8,073 bases of DNA from Pseudolabrys sp. (GCA_026125925.1 JAHCKF010000145.1:1-8073); one strand, 5' to 3'; shown: positions 1 through 6,429, counted from the stretch's first letter. The notes: generated by a model from the letters alone, not told the origin. A program made the numbers and translations.

Positions 1-1
1 A

Positions 2-679
2 GTGACCGGCGGGCCGGAGGCGCCGGCGCGGGTCGGTGTTTCGGTCGTCGATATCGCCGCGGGCCTCAGCGCCTATGAGGCCATCCTCGAAGCGCTGATC
101 CGCCGCGGCCGCACCGGCGAGGGCGCCATCATTTCAGTTTCGATGTTCGACGCCATGGCCGAATGGATGACGATCCCGCTGCTCAATCAGGAATGGGGTA
201 ACCCGTTCAAGCGCGTCGGGCTCAAGCATCCGACCATCGCGCCCTATGGCGTGTTCAAGACGCGCGACGGGGCGGACATTCTCATTTCGATCCAGAACGA
301 TCGCGAATGGCGCGTGCTGGCCGACAAGGTGCTGGGCAACGCCGCGCTCGGCACCGATGCACGCTTTGCCACCAATCCGCAGCGTCAGGCCAACCGTTCG
401 GAGACCGATGCCGCCGTCGCCGCGGTGTTTGCCGCCGAGGATGTCGAGCCGCTGATGGCGAAGCTCGCGGCCGCCGACATCGCCTTTGCCCGCGTCAACG
501 ATTCCGCGCTGCTGGCGACGCACCCGCATCTACGCCGTCTCACGGTCGGAACGCCGACGGGTCCCGCCAGCACGCCGGCGCCCGGCGCGCGCTTCGTCGG
601 CGAGGAGCGGCACTACGGCGACATTCCGGCGCTCGGCGCGCACAGCGAGAAGATCAGGAAGGAGTTTGGGGGACAATGA
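2..679 (+). CDS. Class III (CaiB/BaiF family) CoA-transferase, C-terminal part, cut by window start
   Basis: Family III CoA-transferases move CoA between carboxylic acids through an aspartyl-CoA mixed anhydride, in the cytosol. The visible 225 residues are about the last 55% of a family that is usually near 400 residues. The GTG at position 2 is probably an internal Val codon: the start of the readable protein (VTGGPEAPARVGVSVVDIAA) matches the mid-protein segment of the family, so the true start lies outside the window. The Asp at visible residue 17 (codon 50-52), in the VGVSVVDIAAG segment, aligns with the catalytic Asp (Asp169 in formyl-CoA transferase Frc). Downstream are the typical IISVSMFDAMAEWM and PTIAPYGVFKTRDG segments and the C-terminal HYGDIPALGAHSEKIRKEFG tail, so the C-terminus is intact. 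The substrate cannot be told from this part. The stop is followed within 5 bp by a palindromic repeat shared with convergent emrB. Confidence 0.9.
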   Translation: MTGGPEAPARVGVSVVDIAAGLSAYEAILEALIRRGRTGEGAIISVSMFDAMAEWMTIPLLNQEWGNPFKRVGLKHPTIAPYGVFKTRDGADILISIQNDREWRVLADKVLGNAALGTDARFATNPQRQANRSETDAAVAAVFAAEDVEPLMAKLAAADIAFARVNDSALLATHPHLRRLTVGTPTGPASTPAPGARFVGEERHYGDIPALGAHSEKIRKEFGGQ

Positions 680-683
680 GTTC

Positions 684-788
684 TGTCATTCCGGGACGGT
701 CCGAAGGACCGGACCCGGAATCCAGATGCAGACTCAGAGGTTGGGGCTGGATTCCGGGCCCGCGCCTTTGGCGCGTCCCGGAATGACG
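684..788. repeat. Structured palindromic repeat (family A, copy 1) filling a convergent intergenic gap
   Basis: Two inverted 41-nt arms (684-724 and 748-788), identical at 34 of 41 positions when one is reverse-complemented, flank a 23-nt spacer. Each arm is itself a hairpin: ATTCCGGG pairs with CCCGGAAT, and inside is a 5-bp stem, GGTCC-GAA-GGACC in the left arm and GCGCC-AAA-GGCGC in the right (read on the opposite strand). The element fills almost the whole gap between the CoA-transferase stop (679) and the emrB stop (798), so it probably serves as a two-way transcription end. There is no clear T-run, so it is not a textbook intrinsic terminator. Similar TGTCATTCCGGG elements are common in Bradyrhizobium-like genomes (from memory). 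Confidence 0.85.
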
Positions 789-797
789 GAAGAGACC

Positions 798-2360
798 TCA
801 ATCCATCGCGTGGATGATTTCGTCGTCCGGCTTCTTGGCCGCGGCCTGATGCGCCTTGCGGGTCGAGCCGATGAACAGCACCAGCGGCATCGCGGCGATC
901 GTCAGCACCATCAGCAGCTTGAAGTCGTTGAGGTAGGCGATCATGTTCGCCTGCTGCGTGACGATGCCGTCGAGCATCGCCTTGCCGGTGTCGGTGGCGA
1001 GGTTGAGCGCGTTTGCGATATCGGGGAACTGGAGCGCGTCATTGAACGGCGTCACCTGCGCGCCGAGCCGTTCGTGCATGTAAGTGGTCTTGCTGGTGAG
1101 GTTGGCGATCACCATCGAGATGCCGATCGACGAACCGATATTGCGCACCAAGGTGGTGATGGCGGCGGCGCCGTTGCGCATCTGGCCCGGCAGCGTCAGG
1201 AACGCCACCGAGGTGATCGGCACGAACAAGAGGCCGAGGCCGACGCCCTGAATGATGCTGGTGATGACGATGGTGTGCTGCTGCGTATCGAGCGACCAGC
1301 CGGTCATTTCGTACAGGGTGCCGGCGGTGATGAGCAGGCCGAGAAAGATCAGGTTACGGATCTCGGTCAGCCGCATCAGCCGCGGCGCCACCAGCATGGT
1401 GAGCAGCGTGCCGACGCCGCGCGAGCCGAGCAGAAGGCCCGCGGTCTGGATCGGATAGCCGAGCAAGTTCTGCATGAACGGCGTCACCAGCGCCATGGTG
1501 CCGAACAGCACCACGCCGATCACCACCATGAACAGACAGCCGGACACGAAGTTGCGGTCCTTGAACATGGCGAAATTGATGAAGGGCTGGTCGGTCGTCA
1601 GTGAGTGCGAAAAGAAGTAATAGAAACCGGCGGCGGATATGATCGCCTCGACCCAGATTTCCCGCGCCTCGAACCAGCCGACCTGCTCGCCGCGGTCGAG
1701 CAGCAGTTGCAGTGAGCCGATGCCGACGGCGAGCGCGGCAAAGCCGAACCAGTCGAAGCGCAGGTGATGCTGCTTGTTGGTGTCGTCCATGAAGAACACC
1801 ATGCCGACGACGGTCAGCACGCCGATCGGCAGGTTGATCAGGAACACCCAGTGCCAGGAGTAATTGTCGGTGAGCCACGCGCCAAGCGTCGGCCCCATGA
1901 TCGGCCCGAGCATGACGCCGACGCCCCAGATCGCCATGGCCTGGCTGCGCTCGTGCGCCGCGCAGGAATCGAGCAGCACCGCCTGCGACAGCGGCACCAG
2001 CGCCGCACCGGCCATGCCCTGCATCAGGCGGAACAGCACCATCTGCTCGATGTTCTGCGCCAGCGCGCAAAGCAGCGAGGCGACGGTGAAGCCGGCGACG
2101 CAGATAATGAAGATGATCTTGCGGCCGAAGCGGTCGGCCAGCCAGCCGACCGGCGCCGTCATGATCGCGGCGGCGACGATGTAGGAGGTGAGCACCCAGT
2201 TGACCTGATCGAGTGACGCCGACAGCGAGCCCTGCATGTAGGGCAGGGCGACGTTGGCGATCGTCGTGTCCAGCGCCTGCATGATCGTCGCCGTCATGGC
2301 GCAGATCGTGATCAGGGTGCGGCGCGGGCCGGCGGGTAAGGGGCCTGAGTGGGTGCTCAT
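798..2360 (-). CDS. emrB: EmrB/QacA-type drug:H+ antiporter (MFS, DHA2 family)
   Basis: Inner-membrane proton-driven exporter of the 14-helix DHA2 branch of the major facilitator superfamily, 520 residues, full family length. Visible signatures are LDTTIANVALP in helix 1 (residues 30-40), motif A GWLADRFGRK after helix 2 (72-81), the antiporter motif C GVGVMLGPIMGPTLGAW in helix 5 (146-162), and WHWVFLINLPIG (169-180), all typical of EmrB. A long polar loop before the last helix (about residues 425-480) is also usual. It works with the EmrA periplasmic adaptor encoded 35 bp upstream, normally with a TolC-like outer-membrane channel, which is not in this window. The ATG at 2360 fits the family N-terminus; its Shine-Dalgarno is weak (GAAGTGA about 10 nt upstream), so translation may partly depend on coupling with emrA. 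The substrate is not deducible; hydrophobic toxic compounds or uncouplers are the usual ones. Confidence 0.93.
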   Translation of the reverse strand: MSTHSGPLPAGPRRTLITICAMTATIMQALDTTIANVALPYMQGSLSASLDQVNWVLTSYIVAAAIMTAPVGWLADRFGRKIIFIICVAGFTVASLLCALAQNIEQMVLFRLMQGMAGAALVPLSQAVLLDSCAAHERSQAMAIWGVGVMLGPIMGPTLGAWLTDNYSWHWVFLINLPIGVLTVVGMVFFMDDTNKQHHLRFDWFGFAALAVGIGSLQLLLDRGEQVGWFEAREIWVEAIISAAGFYYFFSHSLTTDQPFINFAMFKDRNFVSGCLFMVVIGVVLFGTMALVTPFMQNLLGYPIQTAGLLLGSRGVGTLLTMLVAPRLMRLTEIRNLIFLGLLITAGTLYEMTGWSLDTQQHTIVITSIIQGVGLGLLFVPITSVAFLTLPGQMRNGAAAITTLVRNIGSSIGISMVIANLTSKTTYMHERLGAQVTPFNDALQFPDIANALNLATDTGKAMLDGIVTQQANMIAYLNDFKLLMVLTIAAMPLVLFIGSTRKAHQAAAKKPDDEIIHAMD

Positions 2361-2395
2361 TTCAATTCGTCACTTCGACGCTTCCAATCGTCCGG

Positions 2396-3538
2396 CTACT
2401 TCGCGTCCGGGTCCTTCGACAGGAAGGGAATGCGGCTGTGGTGCGTGTCGATCGAGATGTTGACGCTCATGCCGGTGCGCAACAGGTTGAGATCCTGGCC
2501 CTTGTCGAAGGCGATGCGGACCGGCACCCGCTGCACCACCTTGACCCAGTTGCCGGTCGCGTTCTGCGGCGGCAGGATCGAAAACTGCGAGCCGGTGCCC
2601 GGGCTCACCGCGATCACGGTGCCGGTGAAGCTGCGATCCGGAAATGCGTCCACGTCGAGCGTCGCCTTCTGACCGATCCGCAGATAGGTCATGTCGGTTT
2701 CCTTCGGATTGGCGTCGACCCACGGATTGGCGTCATCCATCACGCTGAAGATCGGCGAGCCGGTGGCGATGAAGCGGCCGAGCTGGATATTGTCGACCTG
2801 AGTCGCGGTGCCGGCGATCGGTGCGCGCAGCACGGTGTGGGCGAGATCGCGCTCGGCGCTCTCGACCGCCGCCTGCGCCTGCGCATAATCCGGGAATTTT
2901 TCGAGCGGCAGGTTCGGATCGCCGAGCAGCGAGCTCAGCGTCGTCGCCTTCTGTTGCTCGGCATATTGCGCCTGCAACTGCGCCGCCACCATGTTGGCCG
3001 CGGATGTATCGACATCGGCGGCGGAGCCGGCTTGCGAGGCGACGAGCTTCTGTTTGCGTTCGAGATCGCGCTGCTTGAGGTTGACGTTCTTCTCGGCGAG
3101 GTCGGTGAGCGTCGTCAGCGACTTCAGCGTGGTGATGGCCTTCTCGTATTCGACGCGCGCGGCGTCGCGCTTCGCCTTGGCCTGTGCCAAGGCGAGCTCA
3201 AAGGGCACCTTGTCGAGCGTCAGCAATTCGTCGCCGGCCTTGACGTGCTGGCCTTCGCGCACCGCGACATGCACCACCTTGCCGGAGATGTCCGGCGTGA
3301 TCAGCACCTTCTGCGCGCCGACATAGGCGTTGTCGGTGGAGACGTAGCGGCCGCCGAGCAGATAGATGGTGCCGCCGATCAGCGCCACCGCCAGCGGCAG
3401 CACGATCAACAGCATCCGGCGCAGGTTGCGCCGCTTCGACGGCGCCGGCGCTTCGGCTGCGGTGTCGGGCGCGGCCGCTTGATCGGCCTTGCTCTTGGCT
3501 TCAGGGGCCGGAACGACTTTGAGGACTTTTTCACTCAT
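2396..3538 (-). CDS. emrA: EmrA-type periplasmic adaptor (HlyD / membrane fusion protein)
   Basis: Periplasmic adaptor that links the EmrB pump to an outer-membrane channel. The start is set at the ATG at 3536-3538, giving 380 residues beginning MSEKVLKVVP. An open frame runs 42 codons further upstream, but it lies inside marR and looks unlike the family. Order of parts: Ala/Pro-rich cytosolic tail (1-37), one membrane helix (about 41-62), the conserved STDNAYV (67-73), first half of the lipoyl-like domain (about 76-112), a coiled-coil hairpin rich in Ala, Glu, Lys and Gln (about 113-235), LRAPIAG returning to the lipoyl domain (237-243), and a beta-barrel with the EmrA signature GTGSQFSILPPQNATGNWVK (314-333) followed by VVQRVPVRI. 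The gene overlaps the end of marR by 8 bp and has only a poor Shine-Dalgarno, so it is probably translated by coupling to marR. emrB follows after 35 bp. Confidence 0.93.
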   Translation of the reverse strand: MSEKVLKVVPAPEAKSKADQAAAPDTAAEAPAPSKRRNLRRMLLIVLPLAVALIGGTIYLLGGRYVSTDNAYVGAQKVLITPDISGKVVHVAVREGQHVKAGDELLTLDKVPFELALAQAKAKRDAARVEYEKAITTLKSLTTLTDLAEKNVNLKQRDLERKQKLVASQAGSAADVDTSAANMVAAQLQAQYAEQQKATTLSSLLGDPNLPLEKFPDYAQAQAAVESAERDLAHTVLRAPIAGTATQVDNIQLGRFIATGSPIFSVMDDANPWVDANPKETDMTYLRIGQKATLDVDAFPDRSFTGTVIAVSPGTGSQFSILPPQNATGNWVKVVQRVPVRIAFDKGQDLNLLRTGMSVNISIDTHHSRIPFLSKDPDAK

Positions 3539-4028
3539 GGGCGACTTTACGGGCTTGCAGTTGCGGTTCGTGGGTTGCGATTTGCGAGGTGCCGCGGCCG
3601 ATGGCGCCGCGCAGGTTCTCGCGCATGACGCCGAGGTCGCCGAGCAGCTTGCTGACGGATTCATCGTCGAGGCCTTCGAGCACTTGGCTCATCAGCTCTT
3701 CGCCGAGCGCCGTGAGTTCATCGAGCAGCGGGCGCGCGGCCGGCGTCAGATAAAGGCGGTTGACGCGGCGGTCGGTGGGGTCGGGCCGGCGTTCGATCAG
3801 CCCGTTTTCCGCCAAACGGTCGAGCAGCCGGGTGAGCGAAATGGGTTGCAGGTCGAGCAGCTCCGCGAGTTCCGACTGCTTGAGACCTTCCGAGCGATTG
3901 AGCCGGGACAGCACCGCCCAATGCGCCCGGGTGGCGCCGTAGCGGCGCGCGCTCTGGTCGGCATAGGTCTTCAACAGACGCGCTACATCGTTGATAAGAA
4001 AGGCAATTTCTTTTCGGGCGGTGGCCAC
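3531..4028 (-). CDS. MarR-family transcriptional regulator, probable repressor of its own emrAB operon
   Basis: 165-residue dimeric winged-helix DNA-binding protein of the MarR family. The helix-turn-helix is in QSELAELLDLQPISLTRLLD (residues 51-70) and the wing contains DPTDRRVNRLYLT (83-95), with the family's typical DxRxxxxxLT pattern; helices at both ends form the dimer interface. The start is GTG at 4028: a good Shine-Dalgarno, TTGGAGAG (complement of 4035-4042), lies 6 nt upstream, and the protein then begins MATARKEIAFLINDVARLLK as in relatives. The last 15 residues are a polar extension. It is the first gene of marR-emrA-emrB, and an AT-rich 22-bp imperfect palindrome lies 31-52 nt upstream of its start. 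EmrR (MprA) of E. coli works this way, releasing DNA when it binds drugs or uncouplers; the ligand here is unknown. Confidence 0.92.
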   Translation of the reverse strand: MATARKEIAFLINDVARLLKTYADQSARRYGATRAHWAVLSRLNRSEGLKQSELAELLDLQPISLTRLLDRLAENGLIERRPDPTDRRVNRLYLTPAARPLLDELTALGEELMSQVLEGLDDESVSKLLGDLGVMRENLRGAIGRGTSQIATHEPQLQARKVAHE

Positions 4029-4058
4029 GGGCGGCTCTCCAAGGCTCTTATGCCTTCA

Positions 4059-4080
4059 TATAATAAGCATCCTTATAATA
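4059..4080 (-). promoter_or_regulatory. AT-rich palindrome upstream of marR: candidate MarR operator and promoter
   Basis: Read on the plus strand, left arm TATAATAAG (4059-4067) and right arm CTTATAATA (4072-4080) form an inverted repeat with 8 of 9 paired positions, plus a matching central A-T pair (9 of 11 in all). It is strikingly AT-rich within a GC-rich window. Length and symmetry suit a MarR dimer. On the minus strand TATTAT (complement of 4060-4065) could serve as a -10 element, with a weak GTGAAC (complement of 4083-4088) at 17-bp spacing as -35, so a bound repressor would cover the promoter. The site is seen; the role is inferred from its position. Confidence 0.6.
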
Positions 4081-4207
4081 AAGTTCACACTCTGGCACCG
4101 CGAATCTCGGCAGGGCTGATCCGGCGACATTGCATGGCAGCGCGGGCCCAACCACCGCGCGCAGCGCGTGCCAGAGGTCCCGGCGCTTTCGGCTTTTCTG
4201 GTGGACG

Positions 4208-5305
4208 CTAGCCGCGCTCGAGGCCGACTTCGGCCTTCAGATCGACGCTCGAGCGCACGCCGATGTCGGCGTAATGCGCGTCGAGGAAACGCCGCGCCGC
4301 GCGCTGACCGAGCTTGTGCAGCAGTTCGAGCGACTCGAAGTCATTGCGCAGCTTGTCGGCCGCCGAAAAGTGCTCGCCGAGCCCGTCCATGACGATGCGG
4401 TGCACCTTGATGTGGCGATACTGCTTCGGTCCGGTGCCGTGCGGCAGGCGGCGCTGATCGATCAGGCGGTTGACGAACTCGATGGCGCGCAGTTCGGCCA
4501 TCAGCGCCGAGTTGAAGGTGATCTCGTTGACGCGCGCCATGATCTCGCGCGTCGAGTGCGGGATTTTCTTGCGCTCCAGCGGATTGATCTGGACGATGAC
4601 GACGTCCTCGGTGTCGGTCGAACGGAAGAACGGATAGATCACCGGATTGCCGAGATAGCCGCCGTCCCAGTAATGCGCGCCGTCGATCTCGACGGCCTGG
4701 AACACTGCCGGCAGGCAGGCCGAGGCCATCACCGCTTCGGCGGAAATCTTCTCCTTCGGGAAGATGTGCAGTCGCCCCGTCTGCACATTGGTGGCGGCAA
4801 TGAAGATCTGCCGGCCGTCCTTGCGCAACCCGTCGAAATCGACGAAGCGCTCGATCAGCTCCTTCAGCGGATTGATGTTGAGCGGGTTGAGGTCGTAGGG
4901 CGACAGATACTGCGACCACGCCGAAAGCCAGTCGAAGCTTGGCGAACCCTCGCGGGGCCACAACGCGAACAGCTTGTCCGTGACCGCGCGCTGCACCGCC
5001 GGCAGATCGCCGCCGAGGCTTGCCGCGCGCCAGAAATCGGAGAGGCGCTTGCGTGCTTCGTCCGGGCCGCCGCGGTTGAGACCGTCGGCCAGCATTACCG
5101 CGTTGACGGCGCCGGCCGAAGTGCCGGAAATGCCCTCGACCGCGATGCGGCCGTCGGCGAGCAGTTGATCGAGCACGCCCCAGGTGAAGGCGCCATGCGC
5201 GCCGCCGCCCTGAAGCGCCAGATTGATGCGTTTCTTCTTCACGCCGGTCGCTTTCGGCGCGTCTTCCTGATCGCCCCAGAACAGCCGGGAGAGGAAGTCG
5301 TTCAT
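4208..5305 (-). CDS. Patatin-like serine hydrolase with a DUF3734-like C-terminal region
   Basis: Patatin-family lipid or ester hydrolase using a Ser-Asp dyad, 365 residues. The oxyanion-hole glycine motif GGGAHG is at residues 33-38, the nucleophile elbow GTSAG at 61-65 (Ser63), the ASACLPAVF block at 194-202, and the catalytic Asp in DGG at 214-216 (Asp214). After about residue 250 the segment VNEITFNSALMAELRAIEFV and the following basic/helical part resemble the DUF3734 domain that follows patatin in many alphaproteobacterial proteins. No signal peptide or clear membrane helix is seen, so it is probably cytosolic. The ATG at 5305 has a Shine-Dalgarno AGGTG (complement of 5310-5314), 4 nt upstream. 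bdhA lies 133 bp upstream on the same strand, with a palindromic repeat between. That pairing suggests intracellular poly-3-hydroxybutyrate or 3-hydroxybutyrate-ester hydrolysis, but phospholipase A activity is equally open from sequence alone. Confidence 0.9.
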   Translation of the reverse strand: MNDFLSRLFWGDQEDAPKATGVKKKRINLALQGGGAHGAFTWGVLDQLLADGRIAVEGISGTSAGAVNAVMLADGLNRGGPDEARKRLSDFWRAASLGGDLPAVQRAVTDKLFALWPREGSPSFDWLSAWSQYLSPYDLNPLNINPLKELIERFVDFDGLRKDGRQIFIAATNVQTGRLHIFPKEKISAEAVMASACLPAVFQAVEIDGAHYWDGGYLGNPVIYPFFRSTDTEDVVIVQINPLERKKIPHSTREIMARVNEITFNSALMAELRAIEFVNRLIDQRRLPHGTGPKQYRHIKVHRIVMDGLGEHFSAADKLRNDFESLELLHKLGQRAARRFLDAHYADIGVRSSVDLKAEVGLERG

Positions 5306-5313
5306 CGATCACC

Positions 5314-5432
5314 TGTCATTCCGGGACATCGCGAAGCGATGGACCCGGAATCCATAACCACGGTCAGCGAATATGGATTCCGGGCTCTTCCGTCTCGCCC
5401 TTCGGGTCTCGACGGTCGCCCCGGAATGACGG
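5314..5432. repeat. Structured palindromic repeat (family A, copy 2) between bdhA and the patatin gene
   Basis: Left arm 5314-5356 begins TGTCATTCCGGGAC and ends CCCGGAATCCATA. Right arm 5372-5432 is the inverse, TATGGATTCCGGG to CCGGAATGACGG. The left arm's inner hairpin is ATCGC-GAA-GCGAT. The right arm has a longer inner hairpin, CCGTC (5390-5394) pairing with GACGG (5411-5415), around CCC-TTC-GGG. It is the same family as 684-788, with the same outer stems and different inner stems. It fills almost all of the 133-bp gap from bdhA to the patatin gene, and its edge base overlaps the patatin Shine-Dalgarno. It may attenuate transcription, stabilise the upstream mRNA or limit patatin translation (inference). 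Confidence 0.85.
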
Positions 5433-5438
5433 AGGTCT

Positions 5439-6221
5439 TCACTGCGCGACCCAGCCGCCGTCGATCGAGTAGGCCGAGCCGGTGATCGATGCCGCCGCGT
5501 CGCTGGCGAGGAACACGGCGAGCGCGCCGATGTTCTCCGGCTTGGTGAACTGATGCATCGGCTGCTTCTCCGACAGCAGCGCGATCTCCGCTTCGCGCGG
5601 CGACTGGCCGGAAGCCTGCGCGCGCGCGTCGATCTGCTTCTGCACCAGCGGCGTCAGCACCCAGCCGGGACAGATGGCGTTGCAGGTGACGCCGTTATTG
5701 GCGGCTTCCACCGCCACGACCTTGGTGAGGCCGACGATGCCGTGCTTGGCGGCGACGTAAGCCACCTTCTGCGCGCTGGCGACGAGGCCATGCGCCGAGG
5801 CGATGTTGATGATGCGGCCCCATTGCCGCTTCTTCATGCCGGGCATGGCCGCGCGGATCGAATGAAACGACGATGACAGGTTGATGGCGATGATGGCGTC
5901 CCACTTGTCGACCGGGAAATCCTCGATATTGGCGACGAACTGGATGCCGGCATTGTTGACCAGCACGTCGAGCGAACCGAATTCCTTCTCCGTCGCCGCC
6001 ACCATGTCGGCGATTTCGCCGGGCTTCGACATGTCGGCGCCCGAGTATTTCGCCTTGATGCCGAACTCCTTCTCCAGGCCGGCGCGCAGCTTCTCGATCT
6101 CGGCCTTGTCGCCGAAGCCGTTGAGCATGATGTTGGCGCCGTCGGCCGCCAAAGCCCGCGCGGTGGCGAGGCCGATGCCGGAGGTCGAGCCGGTGACGAG
6201 TGCGGTTTTGCCTTGGAGCAT
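5439..6221 (-). CDS. bdhA: D-3-hydroxybutyrate dehydrogenase (short-chain dehydrogenase)
   Basis: NAD-dependent enzyme interconverting D-3-hydroxybutyrate and acetoacetate in the cytosol, the last step of poly-3-hydroxybutyrate breakdown. The chosen ATG at 6221 gives 260 residues, the usual size, with Shine-Dalgarno GAGGA (complement of 6227-6231) 5 nt upstream; the frame stays open 20 codons further but those residues are not family-like. The Rossmann motif TGSTSGIG is at 10-17, NNAG at 89-92, and the catalytic Asn114, Ser142, Tyr155 and Lys159 are all present. The substrate-pocket residues described for the Pseudomonas fragi enzyme (Gln94, His144, Lys152, Trp187, Gln196, Trp257; recalled from the literature) occur at the same numbers here, which separates it from generic SDRs. 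It ends in the typical YSIDGGWVAQ. It is the first gene of a probable bdhA-patatin unit and divergent from zur. A TGC-ATC-GCA palindrome lies about 92 bp upstream. Confidence 0.95.
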   Translation of the reverse strand: MLQGKTALVTGSTSGIGLATARALAADGANIMLNGFGDKAEIEKLRAGLEKEFGIKAKYSGADMSKPGEIADMVAATEKEFGSLDVLVNNAGIQFVANIEDFPVDKWDAIIAINLSSSFHSIRAAMPGMKKRQWGRIINIASAHGLVASAQKVAYVAAKHGIVGLTKVVAVEAANNGVTCNAICPGWVLTPLVQKQIDARAQASGQSPREAEIALLSEKQPMHQFTKPENIGALAVFLASDAAASITGSAYSIDGGWVAQ

Positions 6222-6312
6222 GGAAGTCCTCGTGATCGTTGCGGGCCGCGAGCGGGCCTTGAGGGGGCGGGGGTACGACACTTCGGAGGCGCCGGGAACC
6301 TGCCTCTATTTT

Positions 6313-6327
6313 TATTGCATCGCAATA
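6313..6327. promoter_or_regulatory. Palindrome TATTGCATCGCAATA in the bdhA-zur divergent region: candidate PhaR-type or other repressor site
   Basis: Perfect 6-bp arms (TATTGC and GCAATA) flank ATC, inside an AT-rich island (about 6307-6337) in the 208-bp gap between bdhA (start 6221) and zur (start 6430). The core TGC-ATC-GCA fits the TGC-R-N-Y-GCA pattern that I recall for PhaR, the repressor of PHB genes in Bradyrhizobium-like bacteria. It sits where it could control bdhA, zur or both. I see no convincing -35/-10 pair for either gene and nothing else of note in the gap. The palindrome is certain; the binding protein is an inference. Confidence 0.5.
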
Positions 6328-6429
6328 TATATGTTTGTGAGGCGGGCGTTTGAGCCCGGTTCGGGTTAGACTTGAGTAGGAGCAATCGGTCTATTCTGGA
6401 ACGATTGCGGTGTTCCGTGGGAAGGTCTC

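Noticed and set aside
486..1604. 372-codon open frame on the plus strand across the CoA-transferase end, the repeat and emrB
   Set aside because: It runs through a repeat and two real genes, and its composition is typical of a shadow frame.
2438..3628. 396-codon open frame on the plus strand opposite emrA
   Set aside because: Low-complexity Arg/His/Asp-rich translation with no family resemblance; emrA on the other strand has full family signatures.
3539..3664. 42-codon upstream extension of emrA
   Set aside because: It lies inside marR, has Ser/Ala/Cys-rich shadow composition, and the 3538 ATG gives the normal EmrA N-terminus.
4048..4072. Two overlapping tiny frames in the marR leader (ATG-CTT-ATT-ATA-TGA and ATG-AAG-GCA-TAA, minus strand)
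   Set aside because: Four and three codons only, no proper ribosome site, and they fall in the AT-rich operator-like palindrome; probably chance.
4130..5485. 451-codon open frame on the plus strand opposite the patatin gene
   Set aside because: It is antisense to a gene with clear catalytic motifs, is His/Arg/Gln-rich as GC-rich shadow frames are, and has no recognisable domain.
6222..6281. 20-codon upstream extension of bdhA
   Set aside because: The ATG at 6221 has a good Shine-Dalgarno and gives the exact family length; the extension is Arg/Pro-rich and unlike SDR N-termini.
6398..6416. GGAAC...GTTCC inverted repeat just upstream of zur
   Set aside because: Only 5-bp arms with a 9-nt loop; expected by chance and not AT-rich like typical Zur boxes.
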